DNA from: Palsa-189 sp963803735
GTDB lineage: Bacteria; Acidobacteriota; Terriglobia; Acidiferrales; UBA7541
Assembly (NCBI GenBank): GCA_963803735.1
Contig: CAWDNV010000023.1
Coordinates: 310,001 to 374,000, forward strand
Direction: 5' to 3'
DNA: 64,000 nucleotides
The first letter of the stretch is position 1; the number at the start of each line of letters is the position of its first letter. Under the pieces are notes generated by a model. The model was not told the origin of the DNA and made no database searches. It saw only the letters and a list, made by a program, of their open reading frames with translations. This document shows, piece by piece, positions 27,660 through 37,025 of the stretch. A program made the translations under genes and the position numbers.

Positions 27660-28043
27660 ATGACAGCTAATTTGATCCGAACTTGGACTGTGGGACTGGT
27701 TTTGTTAATCTCAGCCACGCCCAGCTTCGCCCACCACGGAACCGCCGCCTATCAGGAGGATAAGTGGATAACCGTGACCGGTACGGTTACCGAATTTAGT
27801 TTTGCGAACCCGCATACTCTGGTCTATCTGGACGTGAAACAAAGCGATGGCAAGATCGCGAAATGGCAAGGCGAAATGACCAGTCCCAATCACCTGGTGC
27901 GCGCTGGCTGGACCAAGAATACTCTGGAGCCCGGAGAAGTCGTTACGATCAGCGGTCTGCCTGCGAAGAAGGGCATGAGTACGATGTGGATTCGCAAGAT
28001 CGTGAAAGCCAACGGAACCGAACTGCCGCTCGTGATGGAATAA
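27660..28043 (+). CDS. DUF6152 family exported protein
   Basis: 127 residues from the ATG at 27660, with AGAGAAG upstream. The signal peptide ends TPSFAHHG, so cleavage after Ala gives a mature N-terminus HHGTAAY. The small beta domain carries VTGTVTEFSFANPHTLVYLD, WQGEMTSPNHLVRAGW, LEPGEVVTISGLPAK and MWIRKIV, the OB-like pattern of DUF6152. It is a paralogue of the 28712 gene, which has exactly the same length. Function unknown; paired N-terminal His and the PH motif could bind a metal. Confidence 0.85.
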   Translation: MTANLIRTWTVGLVLLISATPSFAHHGTAAYQEDKWITVTGTVTEFSFANPHTLVYLDVKQSDGKIAKWQGEMTSPNHLVRAGWTKNTLEPGEVVTISGLPAKKGMSTMWIRKIVKANGTELPLVME

Positions 28044-28100
28044 ATCTTTCCTGACATATACTGTCCTGCGGAACGTGTCTCGAGATTTTTGTGATGCGGA

Positions 28101-28589
28101 ATGAATATGTTTGCGTTCTGTCAGTGGCTGGAAAATTCAAGCTGGGCGAATGCCATTCACCAGTCATTATGGCTTTTCCCCATGCTCGAAACCGCTCATC
28201 TATTTGGAATTGTCTCGCTGGTTGGCGCCACTTCGGCACTCGACCTGCGCCTTATCGGCCTGACGATGAAGGAAGAGCCGGTATCGAGGATTGCCGGGCG
28301 GCTGCTGCCTTGGGCTTGGGGAGGACTGACGATACAAGTGCTGACGGGATTTTGCCTGTTTGCTTCCGAAGCCACACGCTGCTACGAGAACAGAGCTTTC
28401 CGCATAAAAATGGTAATGCTACTCCTGGCGGGTCTGAATGCCTTGATCTTCCATCAGACGGTTTATCGGCGCGTGGCACGTTGGGACGACTCACCTGCAA
28501 CTCCGCTCGGCGCCAAGTTCGCCGGCGTGTGCTCAATTCTGCTGTGGTTCGGCATCGTTGCCGCCGGCCGATGGATCGCATTTCTCTGA
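28101..28589 (+). CDS. DUF6644-like four-helix membrane protein
   Basis: 162 residues, four predicted helices: LFPMLETAHLFGIVSLVGAT, AWGGLTIQVLTGFCLFASEA, IKMVMLLLAGLNALIFHQTV and FAGVCSILLWFGIVAAGRWI. The start MNMFAFCQWLENSSWANAIH and the LETAHLFGI segment match the DUF6644 family as I recall it. Conserved His in helices 1 and 3 could ligate heme or metal. It sits between two DUF6152 genes, a context that suggests one functional unit. Function unknown. Confidence 0.78.
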   Translation: MNMFAFCQWLENSSWANAIHQSLWLFPMLETAHLFGIVSLVGATSALDLRLIGLTMKEEPVSRIAGRLLPWAWGGLTIQVLTGFCLFASEATRCYENRAFRIKMVMLLLAGLNALIFHQTVYRRVARWDDSPATPLGAKFAGVCSILLWFGIVAAGRWIAFL

Positions 28590-28711
28590 GCCCGGCATCG
28601 CGAAATCGCTTTTCCCAGTTGCGAAATGAGTATCACGCCGGTGCTTCTCAGCGCCGGAATATGGTACGCTTCGGCAGGGATGCCGCACCGAAGCGCCTTG
28701 GAGGTTTCCCA

Positions 28712-29095
28712 GTGAAAGCCAAGGTTCTGATTCTCGCCCCGGTAGTAGTCGCCTGCTTCTTCGCGTTTTCCAGCGCCTTGTGGGCCCACCATGCCTCGCG
28801 GCAGGTGTACGAAGGCAAAAGCATCATGCTCATGGGGGTCGTGACCGATTACGAATGGGCCAATCCGCATTCAGTGCTCTCTATAGCCGTCAAAGACAAC
28901 AAGGGCAAAGTCGAAGAGTGGCATGCTGAAATCCTTCCTCCGTCGGAGATGCTTCGAGCCGGGTGGACGAAGGAAAGTCTTAAGCCCGGAGATGAAGTCA
29001 CATTGACGGGCCGCCCCGGCAGATATGAACAGCACATCATGTGGCTCGAGTATCTCGTGACTTCTGACGGCAAAAAACTTGGCCGAAAGCCGTAA
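28712..29095 (+). CDS. DUF6152 family exported protein (second copy)
   Basis: 127 residues from a GTG at 28712, strongly supported by GGAGG seven bases upstream; the longer open frame upstream overlaps the previous gene and is not real. The signal peptide (LILAPVVVACFFAFSSALWA) is followed by HHASRQVYEGK. The domain reads LMGVVTDYEWANPHSVLSIA, WHAEILPPSEMLRAGW, LKPGDEVTLTGRPGR and HIMWLEYLV, aligning throughout with the 27660 protein. As there, the mature protein is predicted to begin with two His. Function unknown. Confidence 0.85.
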   Translation: MKAKVLILAPVVVACFFAFSSALWAHHASRQVYEGKSIMLMGVVTDYEWANPHSVLSIAVKDNKGKVEEWHAEILPPSEMLRAGWTKESLKPGDEVTLTGRPGRYEQHIMWLEYLVTSDGKKLGRKP

Positions 29096-29169
29096 AGAAC
29101 TACACTGTGCCGCAGTATTCTTCCCGAGTGATCCTCCGCGTACCTGCACCCCCTAATCCGCGGGGAAGT

Positions 29170-29194
29170 TTTACCGCGATTTAACCGATTTATC
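29170..29194 (+). promoter_or_regulatory. Candidate OmpR-type regulator site upstream of the TonB receptor
   Basis: TTTAC (29170), TTTAAC (29180) and TTTATC (29189), spaced about 9-11 bases. It shares GCGATTTAAC (29176-29185) with the array at 25264-25289. It lies 57-81 bases before the receptor's ATG. Inferred. Confidence 0.45.
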
Positions 29195-29250
29195 GTGGCG
29201 CCGTGCCGCATGATGCTTAGACTGTTCCAGGGGTGGAGCACCTTGTTGAG

Positions 29251-32200
29251 ATGAGACGCAGCTTCGAAATCGGCGCCCAATTGTTGATTCTTTCTCTTGT
29301 TATTCTTTTTCTCGTTTGCGGGTCCGCCAAAGCTCAAACTACCGGTAGCATTTCCGGAACGGTAAAAGATTCCACCGGATCGGTGATCCCCGATATCGCC
29401 GTCATCGCGCGTAACGTTGATACGGGCGTCCAGCAGAATGCCACCTCAAATGCGGACGGCTTCTACGCCTTCACTACGCTGCCCGTGGGCCGCTACGAAA
29501 TCGAAACTTTTCGGCCCGGATTTAAACCTTATAAGCATGCCGGTGTGGCCGTCGACGTGGGAACCAAGCTTCAGTTGGATATAACCCTCGAGGTTGGCGA
29601 GCAGTCCGATCAGATTACCGTCTCCGACACCGGCGTCCACGTGGAAGCCGAAAGTACGCAGATGGGCGATGTCGTCGCCGGATCGGTGATGACTGCGGTC
29701 GGCCTCAACGGCCGCAGTTTTACCGATCTCTTGCCTCTTCAGCCCGGCATCGTGCCCATGTCTACCCAAACGCCCGATTCGGTCGTGATGGCGGGGGCCA
29801 CGGTGGCGATCAACCCTTCCGGCGCCTTGAATCCCGGGAACCAGTCGATCAGCGGGCAGCGTGAGGACGCCAACGGTTTCCTCGTCAACGGAGCGGATGC
29901 CAAGGAAGAAATGAACGGCGGCACCAGTATCATTCCGAATCTTGATTCGATCGCGGAATTTCGCGTTCTGACGAACAACTTCGATGCGGAATATGGCAAT
30001 TATGCCGGGGGTATCGTCACTGTAGTGACGAAAGGCGGGACGAACGCGCTTCACGGCGACGTCTTCGAATTTCTGCGCAATACGGCACTCGATGCGCGCA
30101 ATTTCTTCTCGCCCGAGCGCGAGACCTTCCAGCAGAATCAGTTCGGTGGCACGCTCGGCGGGCCGATCAAGAAAGATAAGCTCTTCTTTTTTGGCGACTA
30201 TCAGGGAACGAGGACCATTCAAGGTCTCGATACCGGCGTGCTTCCCGTGCCATCTCGTGCCGATCGGGCCGGCAATCTTTCAGACCTCGTCAATTCATTC
30301 GTCACCAAGGATGCGAACGGAAACACCGTCCCGTCAACTGTGAGTACATGTACAGCTGTGCCGTGTCTTGCCAGCCAGCTCTCGCAGACTTTGGGATATA
30401 CGGTCTCCCAGGGCGAGCCTTATTTCTTTCCAGGCTGCAGTTCGAGTGGCGCGAATCCTTGTGTGTTTCCCAATGCGGTGATTCCACCACGTGCCTGGAC
30501 GGCTCCCTCCACATTTCTTCTGACGTATGTACCTCTGCCAAATCTGCAGACCGCATCCGGCCCGGCTTTCTCAGGCACGGAAAATGAAAGAATTCGGGAC
30601 GATAAGACCAGCCTTCGGATGGATGCCGTCAGCGCCCGCTGGGGCAATCTCTCGGCCTACTACTTCTTCGACGATTACCGCGTGAATAATCCGTTTCCCA
30701 CGGGGCAGGGCGGGGCAAACGTTCCCGGCTTCAATGCTCTGAACTTGGGCCGCGCGCAGCTCGTCAGTCTGGGCGATACGAAAACCTTTGGCAGTTCCGC
30801 CGTCAACGAATTGCATTTCAGTTTCATACGCTCTGCAAATAATGTTGGCCAGCCTCAGGGCGGCTTAGGGATCAGCCTCGCCACTCAGGGTTTCCAGACC
30901 GGTGCGGGCACGCCAGGCATTTTCCCTCTGGCGCCCAAGATCGAGGGAATTGAAAACATAGTTTTCCAGAATGCCTTCGTCATGGGCGAACCCATCACCA
31001 ATCTGTCCCAGGCGAATAACACGTTTGCCGTGAACGATAGCCTTTCGAAGGTCGTGCACAATCACACGCTCAAGGCTGGCGTCGAGCTTAGCTTCGAGCA
31101 GGTGAACGTTAATCCGGACGCGACCTTCAACGGCACTTTTCTTTTCAACGGATCGGCCACCGGTTCGACCTTCGCGGATTTCCTGATCGGAGCGCCGAAC
31201 CTGTATACGCAAGCCGATTCGCAAACTTACTATCCGCGCCACAAATATGTGGGCTGGTTTGCGCAGGATTCCTGGCGCGTCAAGCCAAGTTTGGTCTTGA
31301 ACTATGGCCTGCGCGTGGAGCTAATGCAGTATTGGTCGGAAAAATATAATCAGGTGCCCACTTTTATCCCGGGCGAACAATCGGCGGTTTATACCAATGC
31401 ATTCCCTGGATTGGTCTACGTGACCGATCGTGACGTTCCAAATACCCTCGTGCCCCAGCGGTTCCGTTACGCTCCGCGCGTCGGATTGGCTTATTCGCCG
31501 GATAAACTAGGTGGGCTGCTGGGAAAGCTACTGGGCGGCGCGGGAAAGACCAGCATTCGCGCCAGCTACGGAATTTTCAACACACTGATCCAAGGCAATA
31601 CTCTCGCCTTCGACGAACCCCAGCCTCCTTATGGGTTGAGTTACACGAGTGGGGTACCGCCGCTTTTTGCTACTCCCTTTATCGGAACGGACGGCTCAGT
31701 CCACGTCAACCCGTACCCGATCACTTTCCCTCCGCTGAATGGCGCATCGGCGAGTCACCCGAATTCGAGCATTATCTATAACAACATATTCAATCCTCAG
31801 GCAGGGATGACCGCGCCTCCTCCGTGGGATACCTATCCGTATACCGAGAATTATTTCTTATCCATCGAGCGCCAGTTGGCAGGGAACACTGTTTTCAGTC
31901 TGAGTTATGTCGGCTCCGAGGCTCATCACCTGATCTCGGTCTATTCCGCCAACCCCGGCAATCCGGCTCTTTGTCTGGCTCTGGATCAACCCGGCATTCT
32001 CGTAGCGGGAGAATCTTGTGGCCCTGGGGGCGAGAACACTACCTATAACTTGGCTGCGCCACTCAGATTTAACGGGGTCACCTACCCGGCAGGCACGGCT
32101 CTTCAGGGCACCCGCCTCGGATTGAATCCGAGCCTCGTCAACAATAACGCGGCCGGCAATTTCTTCGGCAATGACGCGTACGTCGCAACCATCGGCAACT

Positions 32201-32916
32201 CCAGCTACAATTCACTCCAAGTGAGCGTCAAGCATTCGGGCAAGCGCCTCACACTCTCCCTCGGCTATACGTACAGCAAGTCCATAGACCAGGCCTCCTC
32301 GATGGCCGATCCGCTGGACCCCTATAATTTCCAAGCCACCCGAGGGCTATCCGCATGGGATTTGAAGCACAATTTTGTTGCCACTTATGACTATCAGCTT
32401 CCGCTCGAACGTCTCTCCCGGCGCGCTCGTCGTTTCACAGAAGGTTGGGCGCTCTCAGGCATCACTCGCGCCAGCACGGGTTTTCCCGTTACGTTGAGCA
32501 CCAGCGGCGATAATTCGCTGCAGGGCAGCAACCCAAACGGTGTCAACAATCGCTTCCTGGACCTGCCGGATTACAATGGCGCTTCTCTGGCGATCAATTC
32601 GAATCCGCGGAATGGATTATCTTTTTTCAACGCAGCTGCTTTCAGCCCGAATGCGATCGGCACCGTCGGGACCGCGGGACGCCGCTCGTTCCATGGGCCC
32701 GGAATGTTCAACACCGATTTGGCGCTGCTGCGGAATTTTCAGATAAGCGAATCCAAGGTGCTGCAATTCCGTCTCGAAACATTCAACCTTTTCAATAAGG
32801 CGCAGTTCTTCGGTCCCGCAGCTGTGAACGGCAACGTGGATAGCGCCCTGTTTGGCCAAGTAGTGAACGCGGCGCAGCCGCGGTTGATGCAGCTAGCACT
32901 CAAGTTCACATTTTGA
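29251..32916 (+). CDS. TonB-dependent receptor, Oar-like, with carboxypeptidase regulatory-like domain
   Basis: 1,221 residues from the ATG at 29251 (an in-frame GTG at 29233 is possible). Signal peptide: LILSLVILFLVCGSAKAQ. A carboxypeptidase-regulatory-like domain (GSISGTVKDSTGSVIPDIAV, YAFTTLPVGRYEIETFRPGF) is followed by the plug (GLNGRSFTDLLPLQPG, EFRVLTNNFDAEYGNYAGG, VTKGGTNALHGDVFEFLRN) and a large barrel ending LALKFTF with C-terminal Phe. No classical TonB box is obvious. It is predicted to import a bulky ligand across the outer membrane. It follows the DUF6152 cluster and has regulator-like sites upstream. Confidence 0.92.
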   Translation: MRRSFEIGAQLLILSLVILFLVCGSAKAQTTGSISGTVKDSTGSVIPDIAVIARNVDTGVQQNATSNADGFYAFTTLPVGRYEIETFRPGFKPYKHAGVAVDVGTKLQLDITLEVGEQSDQITVSDTGVHVEAESTQMGDVVAGSVMTAVGLNGRSFTDLLPLQPGIVPMSTQTPDSVVMAGATVAINPSGALNPGNQSISGQREDANGFLVNGADAKEEMNGGTSIIPNLDSIAEFRVLTNNFDAEYGNYAGGIVTVVTKGGTNALHGDVFEFLRNTALDARNFFSPERETFQQNQFGGTLGGPIKKDKLFFFGDYQGTRTIQGLDTGVLPVPSRADRAGNLSDLVNSFVTKDANGNTVPSTVSTCTAVPCLASQLSQTLGYTVSQGEPYFFPGCSSSGANPCVFPNAVIPPRAWTAPSTFLLTYVPLPNLQTASGPAFSGTENERIRDDKTSLRMDAVSARWGNLSAYYFFDDYRVNNPFPTGQGGANVPGFNALNLGRAQLVSLGDTKTFGSSAVNELHFSFIRSANNVGQPQGGLGISLATQGFQTGAGTPGIFPLAPKIEGIENIVFQNAFVMGEPITNLSQANNTFAVNDSLSKVVHNHTLKAGVELSFEQVNVNPDATFNGTFLFNGSATGSTFADFLIGAPNLYTQADSQTYYPRHKYVGWFAQDSWRVKPSLVLNYGLRVELMQYWSEKYNQVPTFIPGEQSAVYTNAFPGLVYVTDRDVPNTLVPQRFRYAPRVGLAYSPDKLGGLLGKLLGGAGKTSIRASYGIFNTLIQGNTLAFDEPQPPYGLSYTSGVPPLFATPFIGTDGSVHVNPYPITFPPLNGASASHPNSSIIYNNIFNPQAGMTAPPPWDTYPYTENYFLSIERQLAGNTVFSLSYVGSEAHHLISVYSANPGNPALCLALDQPGILVAGESCGPGGENTTYNLAAPLRFNGVTYPAGTALQGTRLGLNPSLVNNNAAGNFFGNDAYVATIGNSSYNSLQVSVKHSGKRLTLSLGYTYSKSIDQASSMADPLDPYNFQATRGLSAWDLKHNFVATYDYQLPLERLSRRARRFTEGWALSGITRASTGFPVTLSTSGDNSLQGSNPNGVNNRFLDLPDYNGASLAINSNPRNGLSFFNAAAFSPNAIGTVGTAGRRSFHGPGMFNTDLALLRNFQISESKVLQFRLETFNLFNKAQFFGPAAVNGNVDSALFGQVVNAAQPRLMQLALKFTF

Positions 32917-32921
32917 TCGCG

Positions 32922-35516
32922 TCAGTTTCTAACTGAGGCGGCCTGCCGTCGGGGAACGAATTGCAGTGTAATCCTGCGCTCAACATAGCTTTCGGCGCCC
33001 GGAGGAAAACGAACCACAAGCTTGGGCGCGCGGTGCTCGTTCTTATTTAGTGCCGCACCTTCGACTGAAATAATCTGGCTCGCGTCCGAGAGGCTGAATT
33101 CGTAGGCGTTTCCAGGGACACCTGCAACCTGGAGATTGAGTTGATCCCGCTCTGGCGTCCACACCGTTGACAGAACCCTTAGCCCCTCGCTCGTACTTCC
33201 CAGTGGCGGCAGATGCGACGCGATGCCCAATTCGAAATCATTGTTGAAGCGTAATCGCAGCGTGGTTCTGCCAATGGGCACTTCGAATCGCACCGAAACA
33301 TGTTGATCGGCGTCGCTCAGTTCGACGCGATAGGGAATTGCGCGGCCATTCAGTGTGACGGCGATTACATTCGCGCGAAGGCTCAGTGCTGGACCGAAAT
33401 CCAGCGTGCATTTTCCGTCCCTCGTGCGCGTAGTCTCCAGCCAAATATTATTGGCGTCCTTACGAAATCGAAGCGCCAACGTCGTCGAGCCGACGTCAAG
33501 ATTGGCGATCGTAAAGGATGGCCAATCGGCAGGCACGTGTGGCTTTAGGGTGACTTCGCCGGCGGCGGCATTCGTTTCGAGACCAAGCAGGCCCCGCAGG
33601 ATCGGACTTACAACCATAGCCGCCGACCAAATCTGTTGCGGTGTGCTGGTGGCGAGCGGCTCGTAGTAACTGCCGTTGAGCACTTCCGTGAAGTGCCCTG
33701 GGGATCCATCCAACGCCAGTAAAACATTTGCGCGAAGATTCAAATAGGCGTCAAGGTCGCGGTGATAGCGATATTCGCCGACGCTGGCCCAGCCGGTGAA
33801 GAGCGGCCACACAGAGCCAAAGTGATATCCATCGCCCGCATACTTGTCGGAGGAAGAAGAGAGGATGCGCATGCCCCAGTCGGCTTGCATGTCCGGCCCG
33901 GCGAGGTGCGCGATTTCGTTTCCGGCCCTGGCCGGATCGATAAGCCCGAACCACAGCGGCACACTCGGTAGTACGGTCGCTTCGTCCACTCGACGATCGT
34001 TCGAGTCTATGGCGAACGCGAAAAACTTCTTTTCCGGCGACCAGAAGACCTCGTTCAGGCGAATTTTCTCGCGCTCAAATGTTTGGTCGAGTTCAGATGC
34101 GATTTCGTCTTTGCCAACCAACCGAGCGAGTGTAGCCATCGAGCGCAAGGCTTCGATTCCCAAGGAGGCCTGGTAGATCTCCGTCCGCACAGGCGCCAGA
34201 GGCCCGCTCTCAACCCAGCCATGGCCTACGCCGAGATTTTGGGCAAATCCGTCCGAATCGAGCGTCGAATTCATAAATTGGTAAGCTCGCCAAATCCTTT
34301 CCCATTCTTGCCGCGCAAACGACGCGTCTCCGCTGCTCCGTACGTAGTCGCACATCACAATCAGAAACAAAGGCGTGGCATCGGCAGCCGCGTAGCCGTA
34401 AGGGTAATTCTCGAACCACGGAACGAGGCTCGCCGATTGCGGAACTTCGTGTGGAATTTTGCCGTCGGCGCGTTGGTATTTAGCGAGAAATTCAAGAGCG
34501 GTCCGTGCGTCGGCGAAATCGCCTTCCGAATCGAGCGCCAAAGAAGTCCACAGAGCGTCGCGTCCAAAGAACCAGTCAAAGCCGGGGCGTCGTCTTTCGT
34601 CGGACACGCCGTAACCCGCGATCAAGCTTGCGCCCACGAGCGGGTTCTCCACCATTCCTTGCAGCAGATTGATGCGCGCCCAATCGTAGGCCTGGCGAAT
34701 GTCCGCGTCCGGCACATCAATATTCAAAGTGTGGCGAAGATAGCCGCTGTAATAGTTCGCGGCTTCGGCCTTAAGCGGGCTTGTGGTCTGGATGAGGCGA
34801 TTGTAAGTTCCCTCAGCGTCATCGCGGCCTTCGAGCGATGCGGCCATATAAACGAGTTTCTTATCCGCTCCTCGTTCCGTCACCCCCAAAAGAAAAGAGC
34901 TTTCATCGCGGCTGGCCTCGTCCCCGTCCTTTCCAACTGTGGAATCACTTGCGGTCGGTGATCCCACCAGGGCCACATAGGGAAAGTTCTGCGCGTCGAA
35001 CACGAATCCGTGATGTTCGGCATCCCAGCTCAAATGGCTAGGGCCCATATCCGCCGGCCATTCCAACTGAAGGTCAGCTTTGAAAGCGACTTCAATCTCG
35101 AGAGGCCGCTCGGTTTGAACATCGAAAGTGATGATTGCCCCCGCTTCATGAACGGGAACAAAAAGCGTCTCGCGAACCTGGAACGGGCCATCGCTATAGA
35201 CGATGGCGGTCGACTCGGGCCGGGTAATCACCGTCCGCGCAAGTGGCTCGGCCGGCAGAATCTGCCCGTCAACATGAAATCGCAGGTGAAGATCGCGCAA
35301 AATCTTCAGCGGATAGACCCAAGCCTCGAACTCGCCGTCAGCGGTGCCCAGCAGGGCTGCGCGTCTCCCAACCACGGAGACGAATGCGCCATGGCGTTCG
35401 CTGCGCGATAGTTCAGGCAAGGCTGATGCGCTTTGCGCCGCAGCCGGAGAAGCACACAGCAGGCACGAAAGCGCCAGGGCCAACGTCGTGCCGCAAATTC
35501 TGTGCTGTCTGCTCAC
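32922..35516 (-). CDS. Exported amylo-alpha-1,6-glucosidase/debranching-type glycoside hydrolase
   Basis: 864 residues from a GTG at 35516. Signal peptide (LALALSCLLCASPAAAQ), then an N-terminal beta-sandwich (about 35-270) and an (alpha/alpha)6 barrel with RPGFDWFFGRDALWTSLALD, YQRADGKIPHEVP, AGDGYHFGSVWPLFTGWASV and TPQQIWSAAMVVSPILRGLLG. These match the debranching-enzyme/GH15-like clan. A C-terminal beta domain follows. Acidic residues in GRDALW and QQIWSA regions may be catalytic, but I cannot assign them. It is probably periplasmic and acts on an alpha-glucan or related oligosaccharide. It converges with the TonB receptor, with only 5 bases between stops. Confidence 0.82.
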   Translation of the reverse strand: MSRQHRICGTTLALALSCLLCASPAAAQSASALPELSRSERHGAFVSVVGRRAALLGTADGEFEAWVYPLKILRDLHLRFHVDGQILPAEPLARTVITRPESTAIVYSDGPFQVRETLFVPVHEAGAIITFDVQTERPLEIEVAFKADLQLEWPADMGPSHLSWDAEHHGFVFDAQNFPYVALVGSPTASDSTVGKDGDEASRDESSFLLGVTERGADKKLVYMAASLEGRDDAEGTYNRLIQTTSPLKAEAANYYSGYLRHTLNIDVPDADIRQAYDWARINLLQGMVENPLVGASLIAGYGVSDERRRPGFDWFFGRDALWTSLALDSEGDFADARTALEFLAKYQRADGKIPHEVPQSASLVPWFENYPYGYAAADATPLFLIVMCDYVRSSGDASFARQEWERIWRAYQFMNSTLDSDGFAQNLGVGHGWVESGPLAPVRTEIYQASLGIEALRSMATLARLVGKDEIASELDQTFEREKIRLNEVFWSPEKKFFAFAIDSNDRRVDEATVLPSVPLWFGLIDPARAGNEIAHLAGPDMQADWGMRILSSSSDKYAGDGYHFGSVWPLFTGWASVGEYRYHRDLDAYLNLRANVLLALDGSPGHFTEVLNGSYYEPLATSTPQQIWSAAMVVSPILRGLLGLETNAAAGEVTLKPHVPADWPSFTIANLDVGSTTLALRFRKDANNIWLETTRTRDGKCTLDFGPALSLRANVIAVTLNGRAIPYRVELSDADQHVSVRFEVPIGRTTLRLRFNNDFELGIASHLPPLGSTSEGLRVLSTVWTPERDQLNLQVAGVPGNAYEFSLSDASQIISVEGAALNKNEHRAPKLVVRFPPGAESYVERRITLQFVPRRQAASVRN

Positions 35517-35707
35517 GCCAAACCCACAACGGGTTGAAATCCAACGCCTGATATCCCGACCTAACTCGCTGAACCTTTGCGCATCAGATACTCAAACATT
35601 TGATATCGGCAATAGCCCTTACAGCTCTGCGATTTTAACAGCGCTAGAATGGCTTCTGGGCGAGATGGTCAGGCCATGAAAGAGCGACACGCACAATCGA
35701 GAAGGCA

Positions 35708-36715
35708 ATGAAAGCCTGTCTACTGCAAGCTCCGGCGCCGATTGAAACCAATCCCCTCCAGTTTACTGACGTTCCCGTTCCCCGGCCCGAAAGCGGCGAG
35801 ATTCTGGTCCGCGTGCACGCTTGCGGCGTTTGCCGTACGGATTTGCACGTAGTCGAGGGGGAACTGCCGCCGCGGAAATCGCCCATCATTCCGGGACACC
35901 AAATTGTGGGCACCGTAGAGGAACTCGGCCCAGACGCCCAGCGTTTCAGCAAAGGCGCACGCGTGGGCATCGCTTGGCTACATCGTACCGACGGCACCTG
36001 CGAATACTGTCGCGCTGGCAAGGAGAATTTGTGTGACCATCCTTCGTTCACGGGCTACACGGTCGACGGAGGCTATGCTGAATACGTCGTCGCCCAGCAG
36101 GATTTCGTCTATCCCATTCCCGAAGGATTTTCGGACGATCAAGCCGCGCCGCTGCTCTGTGCGGGCATCATTGGTTTCCGCTCGTTGCGCCTTTCGGGCA
36201 TCGAGAAGGGCGGTCGCTTAGGCCTGTATGGTTTTGGCGCGGCAGCGCACGTGGCCATACAGGTAGCGCGTCATTGGGGCGCCGAAGTTTACGCCTCCAC
36301 GCGCGACGTGCGTCACCAGCAGTTAGCGCTCGATCTCGGCGCTAAATGGGCGGGCGGCACTCTGGCTGAACCGCCCGTAAAGCTCGACGCAGCGATTATT
36401 TTTGCGCCCGCTGGTGAAATTGTTCCCGCGGCGCTCAAGGCTCTGAAAAAGGGTGCAACGTTGGCCCTCGGCGGCATCCATATGAGTCCGATTCCCTCGC
36501 TCGACTACAATCTGCTTTATGGTGAACGCGTGATTCGCAGCGTCGCCAATAACACCCGCCAGGATGGCGAAGATTTTCTGCGCATCGCTGCGGAAATTCC
36601 GATCCGGACTCAAGTGCAGCGGTTTCCCCTGCGCGAGGCCAACCAGGCATTGAACAAGCTGAAGAACGACGCAATCAAAGGCGCCGCGGTCTTGGATTGC
36701 ATCGAAGCGCGCTAA
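35708..36715 (+). CDS. Zinc-dependent alcohol dehydrogenase (AdhA-like MDR)
   Basis: 335 residues, medium-chain dehydrogenase/reductase. Catalytic zinc ligands include C42 (CGVCRTDLH) and H64 (PGHQIVG). The structural zinc lobe reads TDGTCEYCRAGKENLC: three of the four usual Cys (C98, C101, C109) are present, with D95 where the first Cys is expected. The Rossmann motif is GLYGFGAAAHVAIQVA. It oxidises alcohols or reduces aldehydes with NAD(P). It stands alone, 190 bases from a divergent glucosidase. Confidence 0.88.
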   Translation: MKACLLQAPAPIETNPLQFTDVPVPRPESGEILVRVHACGVCRTDLHVVEGELPPRKSPIIPGHQIVGTVEELGPDAQRFSKGARVGIAWLHRTDGTCEYCRAGKENLCDHPSFTGYTVDGGYAEYVVAQQDFVYPIPEGFSDDQAAPLLCAGIIGFRSLRLSGIEKGGRLGLYGFGAAAHVAIQVARHWGAEVYASTRDVRHQQLALDLGAKWAGGTLAEPPVKLDAAIIFAPAGEIVPAALKALKKGATLALGGIHMSPIPSLDYNLLYGERVIRSVANNTRQDGEDFLRIAAEIPIRTQVQRFPLREANQALNKLKNDAIKGAAVLDCIEAR

Positions 36716-37025
36716 AGATTCGTGGCTGGATCGAGGCACTGCCGCCATCATATAGTTGGTCTCTAAATCGGCTTTGGAAAGAAAACCCTCGTGAGCCTCA
36801 AGGAATACCGAAAGCTTTGTAGCCCAGCCTTTGCGCCTTCTTTTAACGCGCGAGCCTTGCTCGCGCTCAGGCGCAAAGGCTGGGGCTTTTACGCCTTGTC
36901 AGCATCCGCGCTGATCGTCCGCGGCGGAGCTACACATTCCCCATCCTTTCCTGAAGTGCGGAAACGATGGGCTACAAAAGGCCGCATGTAGTGCGCTTGA
37001 TTGCATCCAGAAAGAGACGACGACT
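36716..37025. other. Gap with duplicated gene start and palindromic element
   Basis: 310 bases without a real gene. It holds a 22-base direct repeat of the next gene's start and, between the copies, a palindromic element (see the two following entries). A 66-codon open frame from 36791 is the duplicated start running into the element and is not a gene. Confidence 0.7.

Noticed and set aside
28091..28711. Upstream part of the frame containing the second DUF6152
   Set aside because: It overlaps the DUF6644-like gene; the strong GGAGG and signal peptide fix the start at 28712.
34083..34961. 292-codon rightward open frame
   Set aside because: Antisense to the glucosidase; rich in the Arg/Ala pattern of GC-rich shadows.
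36791..36991. 66-codon frame starting MSLKEYRK
   Set aside because: It is the duplicated start of the next gene running into a palindromic element, not a gene.
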